Of a stretch of 64,000 bases of DNA, positions 1-9,258 are shown piece by piece (within the stretch, counting starts at the first letter, position 1; each line of letters begins with the position of its first letter). The position numbers were made by a program, and so were the translations under genes. The notes below the pieces were generated by a model that did no database searches, was not told where the DNA came from, and saw only the letters and a list, made by a program, of their open reading frames with translations. The DNA comes from Debaryomyces hansenii CBS767 (taxonomy: Eukaryota > Ascomycota > Pichiomycetes > Serinales > Debaryomycetaceae). The stretch spans positions 1,364,001 through 1,428,000 of the forward strand of contig NC_006049.2 of NCBI RefSeq assembly GCF_000006445.2. The letters run 5' to 3'.

Positions 1-562
1 CCTGGATTGCAAATTTATACGGCTTCTGATTAGTTTCGTTGTGAAAATGCGGACCCAATACTCTTTGTGCCAACTTTTTAATCTCTTCCATTGTTGGTGT
101 AACCGAAAAAGTTATTGGTGACAATTTTTGAGTATATCTTGTCGTCTTAACCTTGGACTGAGAAAATTCTTCACAGAGCTTTTCAACAAATGTTGCTGGT
201 TCAATTGGTCTTCTAGTCTTAATGAAGACAAGGCATTCGCATCCTAGATCAATTGGTTTAAGGATTTCTTTTTTAGTCCCTTTGGTTTCTTGCATATCAT
301 TCAATTCTTTTTGAATCTTTTCTTCTATTGAAAGCTCCTTCTCATTTTGTTCCGTTTCAGAATCTTCATTTAGTTCATCCAAATTAAAATACTCTTCAGC
401 TTTATCTGAAAATAAATTTAATAATTCCTTTCGGCATTGCTGTTCTTTACCTCTATTACATGTAGCATATATCCCACTAGTGCTTGGATCAATAAACCCG
501 CTAGTTCTGAATTTCTTATTCTTATTCCCGCCTTTTGAATTGTTTGCCTTTCTTTTGCCCAT
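1..562 (-). CDS. TAN1: TAN1, tRNA acetyltransferase cofactor (3' end off window)
   Basis: Tan1 is the RNA-binding partner of Kre33 in forming N4-acetylcytidine at position 12 of tRNA-Leu and tRNA-Ser. The reading frame opens at an ATG (complement of 560-562) and runs without a stop to the left edge, giving 187 codons. The N-terminus is basic and rich in Lys and Asn, followed by the family motif SGIYATC and later CECLVF and GPHFH, which belong to the THUMP domain. These follow the S. cerevisiae protein closely from memory of the family. The C-terminal part of the THUMP domain is outside the window. The gene is divergent from the F-box gene at 715, sharing a 152-bp spacer. Confidence 0.93.
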   Translation of the reverse strand, partial: MGKRKANNSKGGNKNKKFRTSGFIDPSTSGIYATCNRGKEQQCRKELLNLFSDKAEEYFNLDELNEDSETEQNEKELSIEEKIQKELNDMQETKGTKKEILKPIDLGCECLVFIKTRRPIEPATFVEKLCEEFSQSKVKTTRYTQKLSPITFSVTPTMEEIKKLAQRVLGPHFHNETNQKPYKFAIQ

Positions 563-665
563 GTTCTATATGCTGTAATTTCCAAGCTTTATAAATTAGA
601 GATTAATTTTTTTTTTGAGAAAGCATCAATTCTCAGTCGAATGTTTTTATCAACATTGGAATTAA

Positions 666-725
666 ATGAATACAGACAGATTTTTAATTGGCAATAAGTT
701 AAATATGAAATATAATGAAGATTGA
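666..725 (+). other. overlapping upstream reading frame before the F-box gene
   Basis: An ATG at 666 opens a 19-codon frame that passes a second ATG at 705 and stops at 723-725, overlapping the F-box start (715) in another frame. If transcribed it would lower translation of the main frame; the true transcript start is unknown. Confidence 0.3.
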
Positions 726-2721
726 TAAATTACCAGTTGATATATGGCACAATATTATAAAGATAGGAGTAAGGGATTTACAAATCTTAACTCTCACAGA
801 CATTTTGAGCTTATCTGAGGTAAATAGACTTCTTCACAATGCATTGCATGATAATATTATCTGGTATGATATTTTTCGTTGGTATTATTTTGATCTTATT
901 ACCCAGTATAATGTTAATGAAGTCCAAAGCCTGGAGATATATCAGAGAACAATAGTCTATTCTTCAGATATACGATATTTTGAAAAAACCATGATGTTCT
1001 ACCACAAGGATATAAAATTCAGATTTTATATGGAAAAATACAGACCCAGAGAACAAGTTTACAATATTTCCTTTTTTTTAGACAATTTCAGTGACATGGA
1101 TTATATTCCGATAATCAAGAATTACGAAAACGATCGAAGAAAATGTGATTATGATGATTTGGCTTTCGATATCACTAGAAGGTCTCTTGCCTGTAATTTG
1201 TTGAATACTTATAATTTTAAGCTTGGTATAAGATATTTTAATAAGTTGATTAAGGAAGATATTAGAAAATCTCCTTCGGCTCCTGGAGCGTTTGAATGGT
1301 TTTGGTACAAAATGAATAGCTTCGACAAAGCCTTTTCAGATATGATTTTTTCTCGGCAGCTGAAATTGACAGAGGTTTATGCGTTATTATACAAAGAGGT
1401 TTATTTAGAAATCTTACAACATAGATCATGGGGAGATAAAGTAAAATTTTTTCAGAATGACGAATCATCAAAAGGGACAATTATATTTCAGGACAACAAG
1501 ACATTTGGAAAGCTAATGTGGCATATTCTTAGATTAATTTTATCTAAGTTTGGCCGTAAATGTAAATTTTATTCATCCCAGGAATATTATGAATACATGG
1601 ACACGTATTGCTTAGAAGATTTCAGTATCTTGAGAATTTATAATGAAGATTTTAAGGGACATCATATCTTACTTTACTCTATTCTCATGAAAATACTTGA
1701 CGAATTCTTATTATCGAAGTACAACTTCAAAATTGGCACTCAGAATTCTAGTGAAAATATATCCATCAATTTTAGTAACACGTTTCTCATGATTAAAAAT
1801 CATTATTTTCTTATACCTAGGGATGCTAATAATTCGTACGTAGTTGATCACTACACGTCGAAACAAGTTATTCAATACTTACGAGCAGAATTCAATTTAT
1901 CGACCCTTGCACAAATCTCTAATTATCTAAAACCGCTATCATTAAAGGATATGTTAGTATATTTCATGAATTTAGATACAAAATGTGGCGTAAAACCGTC
2001 CTATTCCGTCAGTCAACCAGAATTAAACTCGATACTTGATAAACCAGAAAAGAATGAGGTGGGAATGAGGTCTTGTGTAGGGTATAAGTATAAAGAATAT
2101 CAATTTGCCAAATTTGTTTGCGACTTTTTACGAATGGAATACAAGGAAGGTGGATTTTCTAAGTTTATGTATTGTTCAGAGTTTGAAAAGCATTTTAACC
2201 AAGAAAATAATTTCATATATTTCAACTCTGTGATAGAGGTCATAGAGCTGGATTCATTAAAAAAGAAAATGTTAGTTGAATATTTCAAATTAAATCTTGA
2301 CGATAAATCTAGAATATTTCGAAATAACTTCAATTTAATGGATCCAGCTAATTCAAGAATAGCTTTCCAAAGAATGAATCCCAGATTGGATGTGGAAAAC
2401 AATGCCAATGTTATAAACGGGGAAACTTATAAACGGGGTATGCTTGTTGGCCATAATAAATTCCACTCCCTTGGAATTGTGCTCGATATTATTAATTCAA
2501 CTAGTTCTCCGGCCACATATTGCAAGGTCTACACGAGCCAAGGCTATATAGAGACTTATTCTACTTCCTCATTACGAAATATTTCAAGAAATATTGTACA
2601 TAAAACAGACTCTGTTGCAAAAATTTTCATAGATGTCTGTGGAATCGACGTACTTGGCTTATTACTCTTCAGTTCATTCAAGAATGATCCACATGCGCCA
2701 GGGTTTATTCAAATAGACTGA
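715..2721 (+). CDS. F-box protein with C-terminal YccV-like domain (FBXO21-type)
   Basis: 668 residues. The N-terminus (about 5-52) looks like an F-box, with LPVDIWHNII and later IWYDIF, so it should bind Skp1 as an SCF ubiquitin-ligase adaptor. The C-terminal part (about 568-650), beginning YKRGMLVGHNKF and ending at a Tyr/Ser-rich strand, resembles the YccV/HspQ hemimethylated-DNA-binding-like fold. The middle resembles the SirB1/transglutaminase-like core seen in FBXO21, but weakly. This domain order is known from animal FBXO21; the substrate is not known here. Two out-of-frame upstream ATGs (666 and 705) share a short reading frame ending at 725, overlapping the chosen start, so initiation may be leaky or the transcript may start downstream of them. 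Confidence 0.75.
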   Translation: MKIDKLPVDIWHNIIKIGVRDLQILTLTDILSLSEVNRLLHNALHDNIIWYDIFRWYYFDLITQYNVNEVQSLEIYQRTIVYSSDIRYFEKTMMFYHKDIKFRFYMEKYRPREQVYNISFFLDNFSDMDYIPIIKNYENDRRKCDYDDLAFDITRRSLACNLLNTYNFKLGIRYFNKLIKEDIRKSPSAPGAFEWFWYKMNSFDKAFSDMIFSRQLKLTEVYALLYKEVYLEILQHRSWGDKVKFFQNDESSKGTIIFQDNKTFGKLMWHILRLILSKFGRKCKFYSSQEYYEYMDTYCLEDFSILRIYNEDFKGHHILLYSILMKILDEFLLSKYNFKIGTQNSSENISINFSNTFLMIKNHYFLIPRDANNSYVVDHYTSKQVIQYLRAEFNLSTLAQISNYLKPLSLKDMLVYFMNLDTKCGVKPSYSVSQPELNSILDKPEKNEVGMRSCVGYKYKEYQFAKFVCDFLRMEYKEGGFSKFMYCSEFEKHFNQENNFIYFNSVIEVIELDSLKKKMLVEYFKLNLDDKSRIFRNNFNLMDPANSRIAFQRMNPRLDVENNANVINGETYKRGMLVGHNKFHSLGIVLDIINSTSSPATYCKVYTSQGYIETYSTSSLRNISRNIVHKTDSVAKIFIDVCGIDVLGLLLFSSFKNDPHAPGFIQID

Positions 2722-2875
2722 TATTCTTATCGTTATCCTCATTTTTAAATAAAGTATAGAACTGCATATAATACATAAATTTATGAGGATCCTCCAGCAT
2801 TTTATATTCTTGTAGTGTTGAATCCGTCAAGCAACACTTTATTGTATTTATCAATAATTAGAGTATATATGGAAA

Positions 2876-4843
2876 ATGCTAGGAAGGTCAGTTTTAAGAA
2901 GATCAAGATTATTGTTTCCAACACAAAGGAACTCAATGTTGAAGCGTTTCCAACATTCAGTTATTGGTATTGATCTAGGAACTACGAATTCTGCAGTTGC
3001 AATCGTAGAAGGGAATGAAGCAAGGATATTGGAAAACGAAGAAGGTGGCAGGACAACACCGTCAATTGTTGCTTTTACAGAGGCCAATATGTTAGTTGGA
3101 TTGCCGGCTAGAAGACAGGGTGCAATTAATTCCCAAAATACGTTCTTTGCTACGAAGAGATTAATCGGAAGAAAATTTGAAGACGAAGAAGTTCAAAGGG
3201 ATCTTGCAAATACCCCCTATAAGATTGTACCCCACGAAAATGGGGATGCATGGGTGGCTACATCTGATGGTAGAAAAATTTCGCCTTCACAAATCAGTGG
3301 ATATATCCTTCAAAAAATGAAGGAAATCGCGGAATCACATTTGCACGATGATACGAAATCAATAAAACACGCTGTTGTCACAGTTCCAGCTTATTTCAAT
3401 GATTCCCAAAGGCAAGCAACCAAAAGCGCAGGAAAGATTGTTGGTTTAGATATTTTAAGAGTAATTAACGAACCAACAGCTGCAGCATTAGCCTACGGTA
3501 TCGATCAAAAGCAAAAGGATGGTATTATAGCTGTGTTTGATTTAGGTGGAGGTACATTTGACATTTCAATATTAGATATTGAAGATGGAGTATTTGAGGT
3601 GAGAGCAACCAATGGCAATACTCATTTAGGGGGAGAGGATTTTGACATTTTGCTATTGAATCATATCTTAGATACGTTCAAAAAAGAAAATAATGGATTG
3701 GATATACTGAATGATACTGTAGCAGTCCAAAGAATTCGTGAAGCAGCGGAAAAGTGCAAAATTGAGCTTTCTCATGTAAAGGAGACGGAAATTAATATTC
3801 CATTCATTACCTCGGATAAGCACATCAAAATGAAATTAACAGAAGACGAATTAGATGAGATGTCGTTACATTTAATTAACAAGACTATTGACCCAGTGAA
3901 GAGGTGTATTAGAGATGCAGATTTAAAGATTAAAGATATTGATGAAGTTATTTTAGTTGGAGGCATGACTAGAATGCCAAAAATCAGGAAAACAGTTGAA
4001 TCTCTTTTTAATAAAAAACCAAGTACTTCCGTTAATCCCGATGAAGCTGTAGCTTTAGGAGCGGCAATTCAAGGTGCTGTATTATCGGGTCAAATTAAAA
4101 ATGTTGTTTTATTAGATGTTACTCCGTTGTCATTAGGTATTGAAACGTATGGTGGAATTTTCAGCCCTTTGATTGCAAGAAATTCTGCAGTACCGGTAAA
4201 AAAGGAACAAATTTTTTCTACTGCGGTTGACGGTCAGACTGGTGTTGAAATCAGAGTATACCAAGGTGAAAGAACTTTGGTAAAGGATAACAAATTAATT
4301 GGTAATTTCAAATTGTCGAATATTCCGATCGGACCTAAAGGTACTCCACAAATTACAGTCTCGTTTGAAATCGATGCTGATGGAATTATTAATGTTTCGG
4401 CTACGGATAAAACTCCGTATCCCGAAGATCTGGAGCATTATAACAAAAAGAATACAGTCTCTATTCAAGTTTCTGCGGAAACTGGATTATCTGAACAGGA
4501 AATAAATGAGATGATATTAGATAGCAATAGATATTCTAAGAGTGATGAAGAAACTAAGAAGCAAGTTGAAAATGCCACGAGAGCGGATATAATATGCTCT
4601 GATACAGAGAATGCGTTGATTCAATTCGGTGATTTCATGGAGGAAGATGAAAAGAAAGATATCGACGAAAGAGTGAAAAAGTTGAGAGTTAAGATCGACG
4701 ACGTTAGAGAGTATAGAGAGATGCACAGTCCACAAGATATAAGAGATGAAGTTAGTGAAATTCAGAAAATATGCCTCGAAGCTATTAAGAAAGTAGCCGC
4801 TAAACAACAAGCTGAGCAACAAAAGATGCAACAAAAGAACTAA
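2876..4843 (+). CDS. SSQ1: SSQ1, mitochondrial Hsp70 for Fe-S cluster biogenesis
   Basis: 655 residues, close to S. cerevisiae Ssq1 (657). Residues 1-27 are Arg-rich without acidic residues, a mitochondrial presequence. The ATPase domain starts at IGIDLGTTNS (30-39), with DLGGGTFD and the VILVGGMTRMP motif further on. The substrate-binding domain and an acidic/helical lid follow. I prefer Ssq1 to the general Ssc1 because the stretch before the second ATPase lobe (DKHIKMKLTEDELDEM) and MTRMPKIR follow Ssq1, and overall divergence from Ssc1 is high. Ssq1 acts with Jac1 to transfer clusters from Isu1 in the matrix. An out-of-frame ATG at 2869 with weak context opens a frame ending at 2973; an internal ATG (Met21) is a less likely start. 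Confidence 0.85.
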   Translation: MLGRSVLRRSRLLFPTQRNSMLKRFQHSVIGIDLGTTNSAVAIVEGNEARILENEEGGRTTPSIVAFTEANMLVGLPARRQGAINSQNTFFATKRLIGRKFEDEEVQRDLANTPYKIVPHENGDAWVATSDGRKISPSQISGYILQKMKEIAESHLHDDTKSIKHAVVTVPAYFNDSQRQATKSAGKIVGLDILRVINEPTAAALAYGIDQKQKDGIIAVFDLGGGTFDISILDIEDGVFEVRATNGNTHLGGEDFDILLLNHILDTFKKENNGLDILNDTVAVQRIREAAEKCKIELSHVKETEINIPFITSDKHIKMKLTEDELDEMSLHLINKTIDPVKRCIRDADLKIKDIDEVILVGGMTRMPKIRKTVESLFNKKPSTSVNPDEAVALGAAIQGAVLSGQIKNVVLLDVTPLSLGIETYGGIFSPLIARNSAVPVKKEQIFSTAVDGQTGVEIRVYQGERTLVKDNKLIGNFKLSNIPIGPKGTPQITVSFEIDADGIINVSATDKTPYPEDLEHYNKKNTVSIQVSAETGLSEQEINEMILDSNRYSKSDEETKKQVENATRADIICSDTENALIQFGDFMEEDEKKDIDERVKKLRVKIDDVREYREMHSPQDIRDEVSEIQKICLEAIKKVAAKQQAEQQKMQQKN

Positions 4844-4998
4844 CTGAAATAGCTTCACACCCCGGATAAAATAGTTCTATGTAACTCTGTATATAATATG
4901 ATGTAGTCATCTCACAAATTAATATATCATGGAACTTTATGTATTTAAAGAAAAACTTGAAGACTATCTAATTTACAAGAATATCTATATCATTATGG

Positions 4999-5838
4999 TT
5001 ACTCATCAGTTTCCATTCTATCTTCAGAAGGAACATCATTACCGGTATTTTCATTAGTATCACCTTGGGTCTCATTATTACCTTCTTCATCGTCATCATC
5101 TCTATTCCTAGCGTTGGAAACCGAATCCAACTTGTCAAGATATTGTTGAACGTCTGCATCATCATATATAGTGAAATTTGTATCTTTACCTACAACACTA
5201 ATAGAAGTATTTTTGAAAGTCAATTCCACATCTTGTGATAAGGTATCTCTCAAAGCATTCAAACCATGAACAATCAATTCATCAACAGATTCAGTCTCAC
5301 GAACAGTCTCTAAATTTCTTTCTAAATACGTCCTAGCAGCTTGGGATCTTGCACCAATTGCTGCACCGTAGTATTCTAACACAGATCCCGATGGTTGGAA
5401 TTCGTATAAATGTGCCCCTGTTTCATCATAACCAGATACTAATAAACCAACTCCATAAGGTCTAGACCCATAAGATTGGGTATTTTCCTGTGCTTTATCA
5501 GCAATTGATAATACTGCTTTTGAAGTCAGTAGAGGTCTATTGAAAATCATTTTGGAGCTCATAGCTTGCTTTCTTAAGTAATTTGACAACACTCTTCCAT
5601 CAGGTGCTAAACCTGCTAAAGCAATTCCCATATGGTCATCAACCTTAATAATCTTCTTCTGATATGAACCTAACTCTTCAGCATTTCTTTTCAAAGCTGC
5701 TAACACAACATGGTTCTTCGACACAAGTCCGACGGCTGCACTTCCTTGTTTGATTGCCTCTAAAGCATATTCTACTTGAAATAATCTACCTGTAGGAGAA
5801 TATGTAACAGAGTCGTTATCGTAATTATTTCTAAACAT
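4999..5838 (-). CDS. PRE5: PRE5, 20S proteasome alpha-6 subunit
   Basis: 279 residues. The N-terminus has the alpha-subunit signature (DSVTYSPTGRLFQVEYALEA) that forms the gate helix of the outer ring. Family features GVGLLVSGYD, EFQPSG and IGARSQAARTYLE match alpha-6. The conserved core ends near residue 235, about where the 234-residue S. cerevisiae protein stops. Here a further 45 or so residues follow, rich in Asp, Glu, Asn and Thr and without hydrophobic residues, so probably a disordered acidic tail. A GGTGGC half of the Rpn4 proteasome element lies 78-86 bp upstream of the start. Confidence 0.96.
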   Translation of the reverse strand: MFRNNYDNDSVTYSPTGRLFQVEYALEAIKQGSAAVGLVSKNHVVLAALKRNAEELGSYQKKIIKVDDHMGIALAGLAPDGRVLSNYLRKQAMSSKMIFNRPLLTSKAVLSIADKAQENTQSYGSRPYGVGLLVSGYDETGAHLYEFQPSGSVLEYYGAAIGARSQAARTYLERNLETVRETESVDELIVHGLNALRDTLSQDVELTFKNTSISVVGKDTNFTIYDDADVQQYLDKLDSVSNARNRDDDDEEGNNETQGDTNENTGNDVPSEDRMETDE

Positions 5839-5915
5839 TATTCAATGATGTTATAGTATGCAATTGTTTTATTCAAGTGATATCTTAGTAGTTTGGATCT
5901 CTCAATCACCATGTT

Positions 5916-5924
5916 GACGCCACC
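5916..5924 (-). promoter_or_regulatory. partial PACE-like element upstream of PRE5
   Basis: On the minus strand the sequence reads GGTGGCGTC. The first six bases equal the proteasome-associated control element bound by Rpn4 (GGTGGCAAA); the last three differ. Its distance of about 80 bp from the start suits a yeast UAS. Only a partial match, so tentative. Confidence 0.35.
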
Positions 5925-6035
5925 AACTTTATTTGAATTGGTATATAAATTCATCCTGCATATTATTATATACTTTTAAAAAAAAGTCAAATTATAATAA
6001 TCAGCATTATCTATAATGAATTAGAGAGTGCTAAT

Positions 6036-6392
6036 ATGTTATCGAAAGTCGTGATACTGGGAACAAGGAGAAATATTGTCAGAAACAACATTCTTCATAG
6101 AATACTGAGAAGCTATTCGTATGTAAATTTTCCTCAAGGAGACTCTATCGAGTCTCCGAAGCCTACATTAAGTCAGTTTAAGAATCCATTATTTCACTGC
6201 TTTTTAATTGCATCAACAACGTATATTGTGCTTCATATTGTATGGACAAGCTTATCATCTAGTGAAAAAGAAGCAAAATTTGTTGAAAAGACTAAGGTAT
6301 TGGAGGATAGAATTCAACAATTAGTAGATGAAAGGAAGAACGAATTTGAATCCACGAGGAAATGGTCCAATATGTTTAAATTTTGGAAATAA
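6036..6392 (+). CDS. small mitochondrial inner-membrane protein, possibly Ina17-like
   Basis: 118 residues. The first 30 are Arg-rich with no acidic residues (RRNIVRNNILHRILRSYSY), typical of a mitochondrial presequence. A single membrane segment lies at about 52-70 (FHCFLIASTTYIVLHIVW). A charged, probably coiled-coil stretch follows (about 74-105) and the protein ends FKFWK. This plan (presequence, one membrane span, coiled coil) resembles Ina17, which helps assemble the F1Fo ATP synthase peripheral stalk, but I cannot establish orthology by eye. The gene has an ATG in good context and lies between PRE5 and the 3' end of SEC15, whose stop is 58 bp away in convergent orientation. Confidence 0.6.
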   Translation: MLSKVVILGTRRNIVRNNILHRILRSYSYVNFPQGDSIESPKPTLSQFKNPLFHCFLIASTTYIVLHIVWTSLSSSEKEAKFVEKTKVLEDRIQQLVDERKNEFESTRKWSNMFKFWK

Positions 6393-6450
6393 TCTTACAG
6401 CATATATACATAAATATACTTTGTTACTGATTCTACTGAATATTATACAA

Positions 6451-9108
6451 TTAGTAATTATCAAAGTCATTCTTTCTTCTAAATTTGCTACTGAATTTAG
6501 CAAACTTAGTTGAAGCTGAATTGGAAAGTACAGATTGATTCTGCAGGTCAATACTGTTTGTTGAGGTGTTCATACTTTCCTCATGGGCAGATATATTTGC
6601 ATCTTCATTATCTTCTTCTAATGGCTGCTGCATTTTGGAAATAAGTTTTAAACCATCTTCCAACTTAACTCTATCGAATTTTCTCATTCTAAAAGAAGGG
6701 TTTTTGATGAAATCTTCATAACTATCCAATTTTAATAAATCAATACATTGTCTCAATTCTGTAAAAGTCGACTGTAACGCGACCGCTCCACCATCTTCAG
6801 TATTTTCTGGCGAACTATCTTGAGTAGAATATAAATTACTCATTGATTCTTCTAAGTATCTGATGTCCAAATCGAAATTTTCTATAGCTGTTCGGTTATA
6901 CCTATCGACACTTTTTAAGATATTTAAGAAATGCTCTGCCACAAAATCATAAGTTCTAAATAACCCTAATGTCCTGAATGACAGAGGTAAATTTGAAAAT
7001 ATAGATTTAAACAAATTTTCCAAGAAAAGAGCAAAATCCTTAATCGAATAGTTTGCTTCTTTATTTGCAACTTCTGGCAACCAATCGTCGTATTCAACCA
7101 TATCCAACAATTCGCTGATTTTATTATCAACCATTTGAAAAATCGTATCCTCTGAAAATTTCCTCACGTTTGTAAATAAATCAATCGCTTTTAATGTAAA
7201 CGTACCATTAGCATCTATATTATGGACACCAGTACCCGTATTTAATCTTAAACGACGGTTAATTAACTTCCCAATTTCGTAAAGACTAAATAAATAATAC
7301 TCTAAATTAGTATAACTTTGAGCCATAACTTCTTTATTATTAGCATTTTTATCAATAAATTCTTGTATGTCATTATTTATACCCACTCCTTTTTCATTGC
7401 CTAGTACTTTTTCGAAGATGTCATTCACAATGAAGTTATTTATTTCATTGATGTTATAACTGTAATGCTGGCTTATAAACTGTACTATTTCTTCCAATAA
7501 TGATCGTATACCCAAGCAATAATGAACGTAATCTTCACTAAATGGGAAACTTATAGGCATCGAATGGACATTTTGAGGTGCGAAAGGTGCATCAGATTTA
7601 TACCAGCAAATCTTCATAACATTTTCGTAATCACGCTTATCTTGAACCACTAATGGCATGTAATGGTCAGATTGGATTGATTCGATAAAATCCAAACGGA
7701 ATTGTTGTATCAAATCTGGACCAAAATAACCTTGGAAAATAATCATTAAAATTTCATAAAGATCAAATATTTTATAACCACTATTCTCCATGATCTGTAA
7801 GAAATTACCTACAAGATCCTTAAAATCAGTTAGATTATTTGCATCCAATTTGTGAGTTTTCAAGTAATTTATTAACACAGGCTTTAATTTGATAGCGTAA
7901 GAATCCCACAAGTCGTTAGAATTTGCGTGAGAACGTAACTGGAATTTAGTCGCAAGGTTTATTTGTTTATCCATAACAAAAAATGCACTGATTTTTTTCA
8001 AATATTCGTCCAAGCTTGATAAGTTATTAAATTCTGTTATTACATTATCATTAGGGTTATGTCCTTGTACAGCCGGAGATTTCACAGATGAAGTTATAGG
8101 ATAAATGACACGGTTATATTTCTTCATCCATTCTTTATGGTACAATTTTGATAATAGTTCGTCCTCATTTAAAGTTTGATATACTAATATAGCATCAAAT
8201 AGACTGGATAAGCTAATTTGCAAAGCCTCATCGTCAAAAATGTTATAATTTGAAGATGGATCCCGCATTGATAATTCAACGGGCGAGTTTAATTTGTAAG
8301 GCATAAATGTTGCTGATGAATCCTTACTCTTTTTAATCTTTTCCCAGTTCTGTTGTAAAAGAAATAAATTATCAAAAAGAGCTTCACCAATGGCAACTAA
8401 TTTACGTTCTAAATTAATTGCAAGCCATTTACCTAAATTCTCGAATGATTCGTCTTTAATCATTTTCGTTAAGTGCGGGATAGAGTCATAAATTTTAACA
8501 GCAAAACTAAAGCTTTCAACTTTCGGCAAATGAATGTTTGTTAATTCATCAATTAATTTCAATGCACTAAAGTAATTATTCTGCTTTATCAACTCATGGA
8601 TCTTATTTGTAATTTCTAGGACCTGAATACATAAATTAAGTGTCACGTTGGTTTCATTAATCTTACTTGTGACCTCTTTGCTTTTTATTAAACTCTTCTT
8701 TCTAGTAATCAACTCATGCACTGATCTATTTAGGAATTGACTGATTTGCAGTAGACTTTGGTTTAAGTCATACGATTCCACATGAATATTATCAATCGAA
8801 TCAATACATGAGTTAATATCTTGTGTAGAACTTAAAGACAAATCATTCAATTCATCATCTTTATCCTTCACTATATCGTTTAGTTTATATATAAGATCAG
8901 ACAATCCATTAACCTTTAACGCATCTTTGATTATAGGTGCTAAACTTTCTAGATAATCCTCTGAATTCAATGATGTTTGGAAAATATCGTCATCTCGAAG
9001 TAATAAATTTTCAATATTAATAGTATCAATATTCGTGGAATTTCCTTTCGTTTGACCTTCAGGTATATTCAGCAGTTGCATATTGCCATTGACTGACGAT
9101 GGAGCCAT
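6451..9108 (-). CDS. SEC15: SEC15, exocyst complex subunit
   Basis: 885 residues against about 910 in S. cerevisiae. The order of conserved segments follows Sec15: an N-terminal helical region that in the family forms coiled coils, SPVELSMRD, the segment around VYQTLNEDELL, KICWYKSDAPF, and near the C-terminus SNLPLSFRTLGLFRTYDF followed by a FTELRQCIDLL helix. Sec15 binds the Rab GTPase Sec4 on secretory vesicles and links them to the rest of the exocyst at sites of polarised growth. The C-terminal 60 residues are low-complexity Ser/Asn and then basic. The start is the first ATG, with IRC6 diverging 150 bp away. Confidence 0.93.
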   Translation of the reverse strand: MAPSSVNGNMQLLNIPEGQTKGNSTNIDTINIENLLLRDDDIFQTSLNSEDYLESLAPIIKDALKVNGLSDLIYKLNDIVKDKDDELNDLSLSSTQDINSCIDSIDNIHVESYDLNQSLLQISQFLNRSVHELITRKKSLIKSKEVTSKINETNVTLNLCIQVLEITNKIHELIKQNNYFSALKLIDELTNIHLPKVESFSFAVKIYDSIPHLTKMIKDESFENLGKWLAINLERKLVAIGEALFDNLFLLQQNWEKIKKSKDSSATFMPYKLNSPVELSMRDPSSNYNIFDDEALQISLSSLFDAILVYQTLNEDELLSKLYHKEWMKKYNRVIYPITSSVKSPAVQGHNPNDNVITEFNNLSSLDEYLKKISAFFVMDKQINLATKFQLRSHANSNDLWDSYAIKLKPVLINYLKTHKLDANNLTDFKDLVGNFLQIMENSGYKIFDLYEILMIIFQGYFGPDLIQQFRLDFIESIQSDHYMPLVVQDKRDYENVMKICWYKSDAPFAPQNVHSMPISFPFSEDYVHYCLGIRSLLEEIVQFISQHYSYNINEINNFIVNDIFEKVLGNEKGVGINNDIQEFIDKNANNKEVMAQSYTNLEYYLFSLYEIGKLINRRLRLNTGTGVHNIDANGTFTLKAIDLFTNVRKFSEDTIFQMVDNKISELLDMVEYDDWLPEVANKEANYSIKDFALFLENLFKSIFSNLPLSFRTLGLFRTYDFVAEHFLNILKSVDRYNRTAIENFDLDIRYLEESMSNLYSTQDSSPENTEDGGAVALQSTFTELRQCIDLLKLDSYEDFIKNPSFRMRKFDRVKLEDGLKLISKMQQPLEEDNEDANISAHEESMNTSTNSIDLQNQSVLSNSASTKFAKFSSKFRRKNDFDNY

Positions 9109-9258
9109 AGCTATTGTTGAAACGTTTTGTAATCAGAATATTTCAAGATTCTCGACTTGATTGTTTTTGATTTTCGGGGTCGTTTGGATATGCCCTGTAT
9201 GTAATTAATTTCCATATTGAAAAGTACAGAAAAGAGGGCAACATATGTCAAGATTGCA

